This document shows, one piece after another, positions 17,922 through 26,085 of a DNA stretch of 64,000 nucleotides. The stretch is from assembly GCA_965224215.1 (NCBI GenBank), contig CBDCYS010000043.1, positions 124,001 through 188,000 on the forward strand, given 5' to 3'. A program made the translations under genes and the position numbers. The notes below the pieces were generated by a model. It searched no databases. It was given only the letters and a program-made list of their open reading frames with translations, and had not been told where the DNA came from. Positions within the stretch are counted from its first letter, which is position 1. The number at the start of each line of letters is the position of its first letter. Origin of the DNA: CBDCYS01 sp965224215 (GTDB lineage: Bacteria; Acidobacteriota; Terriglobia; Bryobacterales; UBA6623).

Positions 17922-18218
17922 TCACAGGGGCCCGTTGATCAACTCCAGCAGCCCCGTGCTTGGCCTGAAATAGGGAATGCGCTTGGGGGGAACTTGAACC
18001 TAGCTACCGGTCTTTGGATTGCGCCCCACACGGCCTCCGCGCTGACGGATGGCAAAGGTGCCGAACCGCCGGATTTCCACTCGGCTGCCTTCACGCAACG
18101 CCTGGACGATGCTTCCCAGGATGGTCTCCACGATAGCAGCCCCTTCTCGATGTGAGATCTCAACGACTCTCGAAACCTCTTCAACTAGTTCAGCTTTGGT
18201 CACGTCTTCCCGCCACAT
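17922..18218 (-). pseudogene. HU/IHF-family DNA-binding protein with internal amber
   Basis: Reading from 18218: VTKAELVEEVSRVVEISHRE, VEIRRFGTFAIRQRGGRVGR, NPKTGS, then TAG at 18000-18002, then in the same frame VQVPPKRIPYFRPSTGLLEL to a TGA at 17922. The downstream part is the normal HU C-terminus (VxVPxKxxPxFxPGKxL), so one codon became TAG. The truncated form keeps the dimer core and one beta-arm side but loses the last strand. The canonical start may be the GTG of VTKAEL. It sits inside the peptide cassette. Confidence 0.75.
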
Positions 18219-18252
18219 CGTACCAGACCTCGCACAAATCTCGACCGCGTTG

Positions 18253-18510
18253 CTAACGACGGATCGGCACGTACTTGTAGTCGCTGTCGTCCGACGATGA
18301 ACCCTCGGTCTTCGGTTGGTCCGCCGCTTCGGTCAACTTCTCTGAGAGCGCATCATTACCTAGACCGCCATTATCATGATTGTCATCCGCGTTAAGGAGG
18401 TCATCTCCCAAACCGCCTCCCCCGCTGGCTTGCTCGAGGACATCGTCGGTAAGCGATTGATCGTCCGTCTGGGATTCCGTTGCCTTGCGCTGCTCTTTCT
18501 CTTCAGCCAT
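18253..18510 (-). CDS. double-glycine leader peptide B
   Basis: 85 residues; ATG preceded by AGAAGGA. The leader is highly charged (AEEKEQRKATESQTDDQS) with SLTDDVLEQASGG before a Gly-rich, very acidic tail. Two imperfect repeats follow (GGLGDDLLNADDNHD / GGLGNDALSEKL). The GG falls at residues 30-31, as in its neighbours, but the GG motif is less perfect and the tail is longer (about 54 residues, no Cys). It is the most divergent member of the set and could instead be an acidic accessory peptide. Confidence 0.55.
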   Translation of the reverse strand: MAEEKEQRKATESQTDDQSLTDDVLEQASGGGGLGDDLLNADDNHDNGGLGNDALSEKLTEAADQPKTEGSSSDDSDYKYVPIRR

Positions 18511-18708
18511 TGATTTTTCCTTCTGATCTCAGCTAGTTGAAAGTTCAACAATCGCTTGAGCTGCTCATACAAAACCAAAGACAATTATGGCGCGAAAACC
18601 TCGTGAATGAATAGATCTCGTTTCAACTCGCTCCGCCTTCTAATACCAGGTGGCCCAAACAGCCCGTCAAGGCTTCACAGTTCGGCCGTCCAGAGGGCCG
18701 GACCAAGC

Positions 18709-18942
18709 TCACCGCCAGACGCCCGCCTCATCGTCACCTGGAAGGCGACTATCCCCTACGCAGCAGTCGTCTGGAACAATCTTCCTTCCTACTCGCGCAT
18801 CGTCATCTGGATCCACGGGCTCACGGGTGGACGGCGCACAACTCAAGCCGCCCGCGGCGTCAACGAGCTGTTCTTCGGAGAGTTCCCCTTCTTCCTGCGT
18901 CCCATCGATTTCAGCCTTTTCTATCGGCGTTTTCTCTGCCAT
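18709..18942 (-). CDS. double-glycine leader peptide C
   Basis: 77 residues from the ATG at 18942, chosen because CCAAGGAGG lies eight bases upstream; a longer in-frame start at 19020 lacks a ribosome site. The leader is AEKTPIEKAEIDGTQEEG followed by ELSEEQLVDAAGG, with GG at residues 31-32, as in peptides A and D. The 45-residue core has three Cys (LSC near its start, DDCCV in its second half) and many Asp/Arg residues. No export or modification gene is adjacent. Core chemistry unknown. Confidence 0.62.
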   Translation of the reverse strand: MAEKTPIEKAEIDGTQEEGELSEEQLVDAAGGLSCAPSTREPVDPDDDARVGRKIVPDDCCVGDSRLPGDDEAGVWR

Positions 18943-19214
18943 GAATCGTTTCCTCCTTGGACCAACAGCCCGCGAGTTGAAAGGCAACTTTGAGGCCAGA
19001 TTGTGAGTATCCGCTCTCAATCGCCTTTTGGATCAACCAATGTTGCGCCGCTGATGCTCGTTGAGCATACACCCACCAGATCGGGTCGTGGGACCGCTGC
19101 AATTTTTCGGCGAAAGACGACAGCTAGCGCTGGGCCACGGCAAGGGTAGAGTTGCGTTGGGGCTGCTAGTGCTCTCGGCGGTCACATCGAGGTACTCAAT
19201 CCGGATTTCAAAGA

Positions 19215-19391
19215 TCATCTATATAGCCCTGGTCGCCCTACCTTTGTAATTTGTTCTGATTTGTCCTTCTCCAGGCCGGGCACCTCGTCTGGGGCCCCTC
19301 CCGCTACCTCATTGAGCTGGTCGTCGGTGAGTTCCGGGATCGTCTCCTTTTTCTCAGCTTTCGTTTGTTCCTTGCTCACCTCCTCAGGCAT
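19215..19391 (-). CDS. double-glycine leader peptide D
   Basis: 58 residues, ATG at 19391 with TTAAGGAGG ten bases upstream. The leader PEEVSKEQTKAEKKETIPEL is clearly homologous to that of peptide A, and TDDQLNEVAGG ends it at residues 31-32. The 26-residue core begins APDEVPGLEKDKSEQITKV and ends GRPGLYR. Its leader region and downstream DNA are inverted copies of those around peptide A, but here the ribosome site is intact, so this copy can be expressed. It is too short for usual gene callers. Function unknown. Confidence 0.66.
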   Translation of the reverse strand: MPEEVSKEQTKAEKKETIPELTDDQLNEVAGGAPDEVPGLEKDKSEQITKVGRPGLYR

Positions 19392-19428
19392 GTTTCAAAT
19401 CCTCCTTAAGGTTTGTCCTCGAACGACC

Positions 19429-19455
19429 GTTTGGATGGTAACTGCCGCTCCAAAC
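19429..19455 (-). promoter_or_regulatory. 27-bp inverted repeat upstream of peptide D
   Basis: GTTTGGA and TCCAAAC arms around a 13-base spacer, matching the repeat at 16187-16213 upstream of peptide A. The arms are identical while the spacer has changed. Candidate operator or mRNA stem-loop. Confidence 0.5.
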
Positions 19456-19522
19456 GCGAGAATACACCCAACGGGCTGTTGAATCAACAAATGGATCAGG
19501 CAACTGGTCCAGTAGCGCATGG

Positions 19523-19685
19523 CCGGGGGCGCACTTCTTGGCGCCGTCCTATGACGTTTCCTCCGATGGCCAGCGCATTCTGATGGGAGAGTGGCTGGAC
19601 GCGCAGGTGAGTGACGCTCCCCCGTCCATCCGAGTAGTCCAAAACTGGTACGAAGAGTTCCGCGGCCGCGAGCAGGACTATGGCA
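19523..19685 (+). pseudogene. PD40/TolB-type kinase C-terminal fragment
   Basis: The plus frame reads PGAHFLAPSYDVSSDGQRIL, then PPSIRVVQNWYEEFRGREQD, the usual end of PD40 beta-propeller Ser/Thr kinases and TolB-like proteins of Acidobacteriota. Its left edge meets the inverted-repeat arm of the peptide cassette and its right edge the IS1380 at 19686. With the N-terminal fragment at 15986 it is best explained as the far end of one interrupted kinase gene, although two different kinases are possible. Confidence 0.65.
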
Positions 19686-21485
19686 CCTGAATTATGCACT
19701 GCCGGTGCACCTGGTGAGGGCTGAGCCGCCAGGAACCATTTGGGGACCCCCGAAAACATGGGGTAAAAAGGTAGGCTGGCAAAGATTTCAGCTTCGCCAG
19801 TCAACCCCAAGGAGGTCACCCAAATGGTTACCAAACGAAAACAGCATAGCTCCCGAAGGCCCGTCAAACAAGGCCCCGGCGCGAGGGCCCCGCGGCCCAA
19901 TAAAATCGGGGCTGCCACGCCCTATCACTTCCGTGGCAAGAATCTGACTCCCTACGGCGGCTTGCTGCCCGTCGCCACCCTGCTCGAAAAACTCGGCTTC
20001 CAAGCGCTGCTGGAAGAAACCCTCACGACCAAACGGATCACCCGAGCCATGAGCCCCTACCAGTTCGTGCTGGCCCTCGTGCTCGGCCTCTATGTCGGCT
20101 TTGCGCGGCTCAACCAACTCCGCTTCATCGCTCGCGACCCCATCCTGACCGGCATCTTGCAAGTGACGCGTCTGCCGCCGCAGTCCACGCTGTGGCGCTT
20201 TCTGGCCTCGCTGCACCTCAACGTGGCGAAGCAGATCCTTTCCATTTAGCGCCAGCTGCGGGAACGAGTCTGGGCTGCGGCCCACGTGAAGTTGGAGACG
20301 GTGACGCTGGACACCGACACCACCGTGCATACCCTCTACGGCCGCCAGATGGGCGGGCGCAAGAGCTACAACCCCAAGAACAAGGGCAAGCGCAGCTACC
20401 AGCCGATACTGACCTTCCTGGCCGAGACGCGCGAATACCTGATGGGCGGGTTGCGCAACGGCGACCGGCCCACGGGCCGACAGATCGCCGCCCACCTCGA
20501 GAGCGTTTTCCGGACTTTGCCGGGCGGCGTGAAGAAAATCCTGGCGCGGGCCGATTCCGGCTTTTATTGCTGGGAGGCGGTGGAGGCCTATGAAAAGGCG
20601 GCTTGTCAGTTCGTCATCGTGGCGCGCAAAACGCGGCGCCTGGTCGAGCGCTTGCAGCAAGCAGAATGGAAACCCTCCCCCCGCTCCGACGCGGACGCGG
20701 AATGCGAATTCCTCTACCAACCGCAAGGCTGGGCGCGGGCCTGCCGTTTCCTGGCGCTGCGTTACGAAAACGAGCCCAAGGCCGGCGCGGCCGAGCAATA
20801 CCAGTTGTTCGCCACCAGCGCTTACACCTACCGCGTGTTTGTCACCAATCTGGCCGAGCCGATCGCGGCGGTGGTGTGGTTTTACAATCAGCGCGCCGGA
20901 GCCGAGAACCTGATCAAGGAGGCCAACAACGACGCCGGGCTGGCGGCCCATCCCTCGCGCCGCTTTGACATGAACCGCAATCACTTTCAGTTGGCCATGC
21001 TGGCCTACAATCTCAACTGCTGGCTGCTGCTGTTCAACCGCAAAGCCCAGGCCAGCGTGGAGACGCTGCGGCACACCACCCTGGCGACGGCGCGGCTGCG
21101 TTTTCTGTTCGTGGCGGCCAAGATCTGGCGGCACGCCGGCAGAACGGGTGTCAGCTACAGCGATCATTATCAGGAAAAGGGCCTGTTTGAACGGCTGATG
21201 CGACGGCTGCGGGCGATGGGGCCGCCGGGATCGAGCTTGGCGCCGGTGGTGGAGGGTGCGCTGAGCTGAGGGGCACTCCATGCATAAAATTTCATGCACT
21301 CGCCGCAACGTACTGGGAACACGCCGCTTGCCAGCCCGCTTTTGCCCTGCCGGGATCAGGAGGCGGCTCAAACGGGGAGGGAAACAGCAGAAAAGACGAC
21401 TTGAGAAATCACTGAGTTGACACGAGTGCCGCTATCGCCACAACTCCATCGACGATGGCTACGCCGAATCTGTGCATAATTCAGG
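19686..21485 (+). mobile_element. IS1380-family insertion sequence, copy A
   Basis: 1,800 bp, ends CCTGAATTATGCA / TGCATAATTCAGG, flanked by TGGCA and TGGTA (one mismatch in the 5-bp duplication). Nearly identical to copies at 29766-31565 and 58261-60060. Its transposase carries an amber codon, so it is not autonomous. Confidence 0.92.
19824..21269 (+). pseudogene. IS1380 transposase with amber codon
   Basis: The same 481-codon frame as the intact copies, but the CAG of IQRQLRERV is TAG at 20247-20249, leaving two pieces (142 and about 338 codons). Other differences are a few substitutions. DDE_Tnp_1-type features are as in the intact copies: LDTDTTVHTLYG, ILARADSGFYCWEAV and AENLIKEANNDAG. 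Movement would need an intact copy in trans; two such copies exist in this window. Confidence 0.92.
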
Positions 21486-22020
21486 TGGTATGCACCGCTA
21501 GGCTGATACAGCGACAAAGTGAGACAGTGACCGTTCGCTGAAAGATAGTAGACTTTCGAGCGACACTATTGCAAACTCTGAAACAGCCGGGAAAGCGGAG
21601 GCAGGCGCTGCTGGAGAGCAACCGCCAAGGAATACCCGGCCGACAACTCATCGAGACGATGAGCCTCGGGGCGGGACATGTGGGACATGTGTCCCACTCC
21701 GGGTGCAAGCGAAGTCCCGATAGATTGTCTCATGCCTCAGAAAACTCAAAGCTCGGATTTCTGAGCTGTTCGTATGTCGGCAACGATGCCTCGAACTCCG
21801 CCGGCTGAATTCTGTCCCACTTTATCTTGTCTCACTTCTGGGGTTCACTCCACTAAGTCAATGAAAAAGAACTACATAGGGACCATTCTTCGATACCTGT
21901 TGGTATATCCCGTAACCACCAGTAATCCGCTGTCAGAGGTCCTTTTCCGCGTCGTCGCAAGAGCTGAAAACCTTCCTGTCCAATGAGTTAGAATGGGCTG
22001 AACCAGATTGCTGGTGGGAA
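21486..22020. repeat. repeat-rich spacer: structured segment and palindromic repeat
   Basis: No gene. About 21575-21690 resembles 63010-63125, sharing a GCTGG-GAGCAACC block and the hairpin CTCATCG-AGA-CGATGAG (21654-21670). From 21868 to 22020 lies one copy of a repeat (CACCAGTAATCCGC-GTCAGAGG) found again at about 40042-40150 and 48716-48822; the group II intron begins at its right edge. Confidence 0.55.
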
Positions 22021-22906
22021 GTGTGTCCAGTCAAGGCTGGCATGTTCAGTGGGAGACAGTCCCACCGGGGTAAAAGTCAGAGCCCCGTAGCTTGGGTTGC
22101 ATCCGTGTGGAGGAAACGAAGCCGATGAAGCCAACTGACAAAGCCATCCTTGGGATGGTGAGCAAGTCACCGGGCCGTAACAAAAGTGAACCCATAGGTG
22201 GCCTCGAAAAGCTAAAACCCCGGAGGCCGAACCCTCTTTCCACGGGTGAAGGCAGCATGGCCTGGCGCAGACTGACTGCAGCGCCAGTTCACTCCGGCGG
22301 GGTGCTAGGGACAGCACGGTGACAAGGGCATGCTAAGCAACTGGAGAAGCCCTCCTCGTCCCGTCGAGAAATTGGCGGAGCAGGGAAGCCGTATAACTGG
22401 CGAAAACCAGGAAATCGGTGGAAGGCGAGAGGATGGCGGCTAGGTTCGTAGTAGTGAGGAAGCGGGGTAACGCCCGTGGAGCGAAGGAGCCTTGCTGCAC
22501 ATTGAAGTCTTGGTCAACACAGTGAGGCAGGGGCGAAATGATAAAAGCGTCCGGTAGTCTGCAGGATCTGAGACGAAGACTATACGGCAAGGGGAAGGCT
22601 GAACGGACTTGGCGTTAACCCAAGGCCTCGGTCGGAAGCGGTGGAGTAGTCAATGGCGAGAGCAGACACCTGGATTCGGGTGACGGCTTCCGAGCTGTCG
22701 TCGAAAGCAACTCCGATCGGATAGGTCTCATAAACCTTGTCGTGAAGTGTGCAGGAGCGCGTAGTGAAGGAAATCTTCATGCTGCGTGCGAGGTGGCGGG
22801 AGCTGGAAACGGAGCCACGGACACGGTTAACCGGGCACGAAGGGGGAAACCCCGGATACAGCCAAGCCAGGTCCTGACGGGCCACCGCGCCAGTTCCCGA
22901 CCCTAC
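22021..22906 (+). mobile_element. ORF-less group II intron, copy 1
   Basis: 886 bp beginning GTGTGTCCAG and ending CGACCCTAC. The GTGYG start and AY end, the CCGGGGTAAAAGTC segment near the 5' end and no target duplication fit a bacterial group II intron. At 22538-22618 it keeps only the first 26 codons of the intron reverse transcriptase (IKASGSLQDLRRRLYGKGKA) followed by a stop, so the maturase gene has been deleted. Four near-identical copies are present in the window. Confidence 0.8.
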
Positions 22907-22950
22907 GGCTTGTTATCACCAGTTATTTTTTAAGGTAGCATCAGACCCGC

Positions 22951-23454
22951 ATTGTCGGCCGAACCATCAGCCACTACAAGATCGTGTCCAAGCTCAGCGA
23001 AGGCGGCATGGGTGTCGTCTGCCGGGCTCAGGACATGAAGCTCAAACATCCTGCCGCCCTCAAGTTTCTTGCTTCCCACCTGATCGGTGCTGCGGAAGAA
23101 AAAGAACGCTTCATTTCGCGAAGCGTAGGCCCCGGCGGCGCTCGATCACCCCAAACATCCGTGCCATTCACAGCATGCACGACGAACGAGGCGTGGTCTT
23201 CCTTGCGTTCGCATACATCGATGGACCCACCCTCGCAGACTAGGTTCGAGAGCGTCCGCTGCCACTCGACGAAACGCTCTTTGCTGCAATCCAGATGGGT
23301 GAAGGTTTGCAGGCGGCCCATGAGAAAGGAATCGTCCACCGAGACAAAGAGGAGGTCGCAAAGGGCCCGAACGCTCCTCGGCGAGGCGGTCGAGCTGTAC
23401 GGCCAGATCGGGATGTCACAGCACGTGGCAATGGCCGAGGCGATGCTGAAATGA
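22951..23454 (+). pseudogene. degenerate Ser/Thr kinase fused to a TPR-type C-terminus
   Basis: It begins GRTISHYKIVSKLSEGGMG without a standard start (ATT), then VALKF-like ALKFLASHLIG. The frame shifts near 23120; the alternative frame reads EA-TAG-APAALDHPNIRAIHSM, GVVFLAFAYIDGPTLAD-TAG-VRER and GLQAAHEKGIVHRD (catalytic HRD), with two ambers. At about 23370 the first frame resumes with TLLGEAVELYGQIGMSQHVA, a typical TPR/ATPase tail. The activation segment and the rest of the kinase are missing. Clearly non-functional. Confidence 0.78.
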
Positions 23455-23548
23455 GCGGAGAAGCGACGGTGCTCCGGTCTGCGACCGATCGTGTGTGTCA
23501 CTCTACTGTGGTCCAAGCCGATGTGTAGAGTGATGTATCATCAGCGCG

Positions 23549-23746
23549 ATGTCCCAGATGATTCGTTGGCAGGTCAACATCGGACAGCGGCACGATCGGA
23601 TGCTGAAGCGTCGCGCCCGACGCCTCAGAGACACCGAGGCGGACATCATTTGCGAGGCGGCGGAAATAGGGCGGCCCTTCGGTCGCGGTCAGCGGCTATC
23701 CGGCATCATCCCCCGCAAGAGATCTCGAAGATACTGTTGCTTCTGA
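23549..23746 (+). CDS. putative ribbon-helix-helix protein, short
   Basis: 65 residues. The first 45 (SQMIRWQVNIGQRHDRMLKR, then TEADIICEAAEIG) resemble a ribbon-helix-helix antitoxin-type DNA-binding domain. After that the sequence becomes Arg-rich and runs into the end of the opposite-strand DUF2617 gene. No toxin partner seen. It may be the N-terminus of a frameshifted gene. Confidence 0.35.
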   Translation: MSQMIRWQVNIGQRHDRMLKRRARRLRDTEADIICEAAEIGRPFGRGQRLSGIIPRKRSRRYCCF

Positions 23747-24233
23747 CCCCCTGCCCCTCGTGAGGATACGTGTGCACAGTCTCCACAGTGAGAGTGGACT
23801 CACCGCCACGCCACCCGATGTGCGTGATCGGCTCTTCAAGTTCCCCCTCCACGTGGTACTTGAAGGTGATCTGATCCTCGCTTGGAAACGCGCCCTGCAG
23901 CCGATCTCCACCGCCAAGTTCAAACGGCGTCAATCGGCAGCGGTAGCTCAGGTTGTCGAACGTTCGGGAGAAGGTCCAGGGCAAATTCGCCGCGCCTTGC
24001 TCAAGAACGTGAACCTGTACAGCAGTGGGGGCACAGGTGAGCAGCTCGGTCAGCGCGGCGTCTCCATACTCGAGTAGTATGGCGTGGCTTGTGCCCAGTG
24101 CATAAAAGGTGACCCAATGGTCGAGCCATTTCACTCGCCGAGATTCGAAGATACGCAAAGGCTCCAAGCGCGCTCGTCCACTCAACAAGAGGTAACGAAG
24201 GGTCGAAGTACTGTGGAGCACCGTGTCCGTCAA
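23706..24233 (-). CDS. DUF2617 family protein
   Basis: 175 residues if started at the TTG at 24233; the frame is open further upstream and the start is uncertain. Conserved DUF2617 features: ARLEPLRIFESRRVKWLDHW, ALGTSHAILLEYGD (LG-x-SH), PFELGGGDRLQGAFP, and the C-terminal VETVHTYPHEGQGV, similar to the WHxYPxxG ending of the family. DUF2617 genes recur beside spermidine-synthase-like, PspA and DUF4178 genes. Here it is divergent from the aminopropyltransferase gene at 24550, so the two may share a regulatory region. Molecular function unknown. Confidence 0.68.
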   Translation of the reverse strand: MTDTVLHSTSTLRYLLLSGRARLEPLRIFESRRVKWLDHWVTFYALGTSHAILLEYGDAALTELLTCAPTAVQVHVLEQGAANLPWTFSRTFDNLSYRCRLTPFELGGGDRLQGAFPSEDQITFKYHVEGELEEPITHIGWRGGESTLTVETVHTYPHEGQGVRSNSIFEISCGG

Positions 24234-24549
24234 ATGAGAATGTCCGATAGTTCGCAGCAAGTAGCGACTCCGCCCGAGCGATTGGGAGGCTCGGGATGAT
24301 GTTCTTTCTTTTTTGAAGAGAAGAGTCACTATGAAGAACGATATCAGATCGACCGCGAGTCGGCCTTTTCGGCCCCAGACCTCTGCCTCCCGGTCCAAAG
24401 CAGCGTAAACTAGATCTACCGGAGAGCCGCGAGTTTCAACGGAATCCGGACATGCTCCCCTCGAACGGTCCGATGGCGTATTTTTCAGACGAACGTCATC
24501 GTATAGGAGCGCAAGCCGGGCGTCAAGACCAACTGGGAAGCCACCATCC

Positions 24550-26085
24550 ATGGATGAGCAGAAAACCGCTTCGAAGGACGACCGTGCCAAGACCCAGGCC
24601 CTCCTCTTCTCGGTCTTCGCCATTGCCACCTGTGGACTGATCTACGAGCTCCTGGCCGGGACCATCGCCAGCTACATGCTCGGCGACAGTGTCACCCAGT
24701 TCTCCACCATCATCGGCGTCTACCTGTTCTCGATGGGGTTAGGATCCTACCTGTCCCGCTACTTCCGGAAAGATCTGATCGCGAGCTTCATCCAGATTGA
24801 GATCCTGGTTGGCCTCGTCGGCGGGGCTTCCTCCTTGGTCCTCTTCCTGGCCTTTACCGAGCTCAGTGCGTTCCGGGTGGTGCTCTACTCGTGGGTAGCG
24901 GGAACCGGGATCCTGGTCGGGCTGGAGATCCCGTTTGTGATGCGCATCCTCGAGGACCAGTTCCCGTTCCACGACCTAATCTCGAAGGTCCTGTCGCTCG
25001 ACTACCTGGGTGCGCTGGCCGCGTCGCTGCTGTTTCCCCTGTGGCTCGTCCCCCAGGTTGGGCTGATGCGGTCGTCGTTCGTCTTTGGCGTTCTGAACGT
25101 GCTTGTAGCGATCTGGACATGCCACCTGTTTCGCGCGGAGCATCGGCGACCCTTGCTCACCGTCCAGGCCTACGCCGTCCTCGTGCTGCTCCTGGTCGGA
25201 GTGGCTTACTCCGATGTGTTGTCGGAGTTCTCCGAGCGACGCTTGTATCGGGACCCGGTGATCTTCACCCGCACCTCTCGATATCAGCGCATCGTGGTGA
25301 CCAACGCACAAGGCGAGCTGCGGCTGTTCTTGAACGGCGAACTCCAGTTTTCTTCCCTCGACGAGTACCGCTACCACGAGGCACTGGTCCATCCGGGGCT
25401 GGCGGCGGTGGCCTCACCGCGGCAGGTCCTCGTGCTCGGCGGCGGGGACGGTATGGCGGTTCGAGAGATCCTCAAGGACCAGCGGGTCCAGCACGTCACG
25501 CTGGTCGAACTGGATCCGGCGATGACGGAGATCTTCACGGATCACGACGCGTTCGCGGCCCTCAACAACTACGCGTTGCGGTCGCCTCGGGTGGAGGTTG
25601 TCAACGCCGACGCATTCGTCTGGCTTGAGGACAACACGAGCCGGTACGACTTCATCGTCGTCGATTTCCCCGACCCCTCGAACTACTCCCTGGGCAAGCT
25701 CTACACGACCACGTTCTATATGCGCCTCGCCGCTCACCTGGCCCCAGACGGCGCCGCCGTGATCCAGAGCTCGTCGCCACTCATGGCCCGTCGTGCTTTC
25801 TGGTGCATCGTCGAGACGGTGCGCGCGGCGGGTCTCGAAGCCACGCCCTATCACGTCGCGGTCCCTTCCTTCGGTGAATGGGGCTACGTCATCGCTTCCC
25901 ACGAACCCTTTCAGATACCCGGCCGCTTGCCGCGGAAGCTTCGCTTTCTCAACCCGTTGATCATGCCCTCTCTCTTTGGGTTTCCCGCGGACATGGAGCA
26001 GGTCCCTGTCGAGGTCAACCACCTAAACAACCAGATCCTGGTTCGATACCACCAGGGGGAGGGTTGGGAGCAGTACGCGCCGTGA
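24550..26085 (+). CDS. membrane-anchored spermidine synthase-like aminopropyltransferase
   Basis: 511 residues. The N-terminal half has about seven membrane segments (ATCGLIYELLAGTIASYMLG onward). The C-terminal half is a spermidine-synthase fold: LFLNGELQFSSLDEYRYHEA, the decarboxylated-SAM-binding VLVLGGGDGMAVREILK, VTLVELDPAMTEIF, NADAFVWLED and the catalytic-region DFPDPSNYSLGKLYTTTFY. All key acidic residues appear present. It could transfer aminopropyl groups to a polyamine or to a membrane substrate. The next gene overlaps its stop as GTGA, showing translational coupling. Confidence 0.9.
   Translation: MDEQKTASKDDRAKTQALLFSVFAIATCGLIYELLAGTIASYMLGDSVTQFSTIIGVYLFSMGLGSYLSRYFRKDLIASFIQIEILVGLVGGASSLVLFLAFTELSAFRVVLYSWVAGTGILVGLEIPFVMRILEDQFPFHDLISKVLSLDYLGALAASLLFPLWLVPQVGLMRSSFVFGVLNVLVAIWTCHLFRAEHRRPLLTVQAYAVLVLLLVGVAYSDVLSEFSERRLYRDPVIFTRTSRYQRIVVTNAQGELRLFLNGELQFSSLDEYRYHEALVHPGLAAVASPRQVLVLGGGDGMAVREILKDQRVQHVTLVELDPAMTEIFTDHDAFAALNNYALRSPRVEVVNADAFVWLEDNTSRYDFIVVDFPDPSNYSLGKLYTTTFYMRLAAHLAPDGAAVIQSSSPLMARRAFWCIVETVRAAGLEATPYHVAVPSFGEWGYVIASHEPFQIPGRLPRKLRFLNPLIMPSLFGFPADMEQVPVEVNHLNNQILVRYHQGEGWEQYAP

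Noticed and set aside
17922..18218. TAG in the HU gene as evidence for amber recoding
   Set aside because: Several genes in the window end correctly at TAG, so general reassignment is unlikely. Kept only as part of the amber pattern.
19788..21371. 527-residue minus-strand frames across the three IS1380 copies (also 29880-31463 plus, 58363-59946 minus)
   Set aside because: They are antisense shadows of the transposase; low-complexity, Gln/His/Arg-rich, with no family features.
22580..22885. 101-residue minus frame in the repeat, also at the other three copies
   Set aside because: It lies inside the group II intron on the wrong strand. Its conservation follows from near-identity of the copies, not from coding selection.
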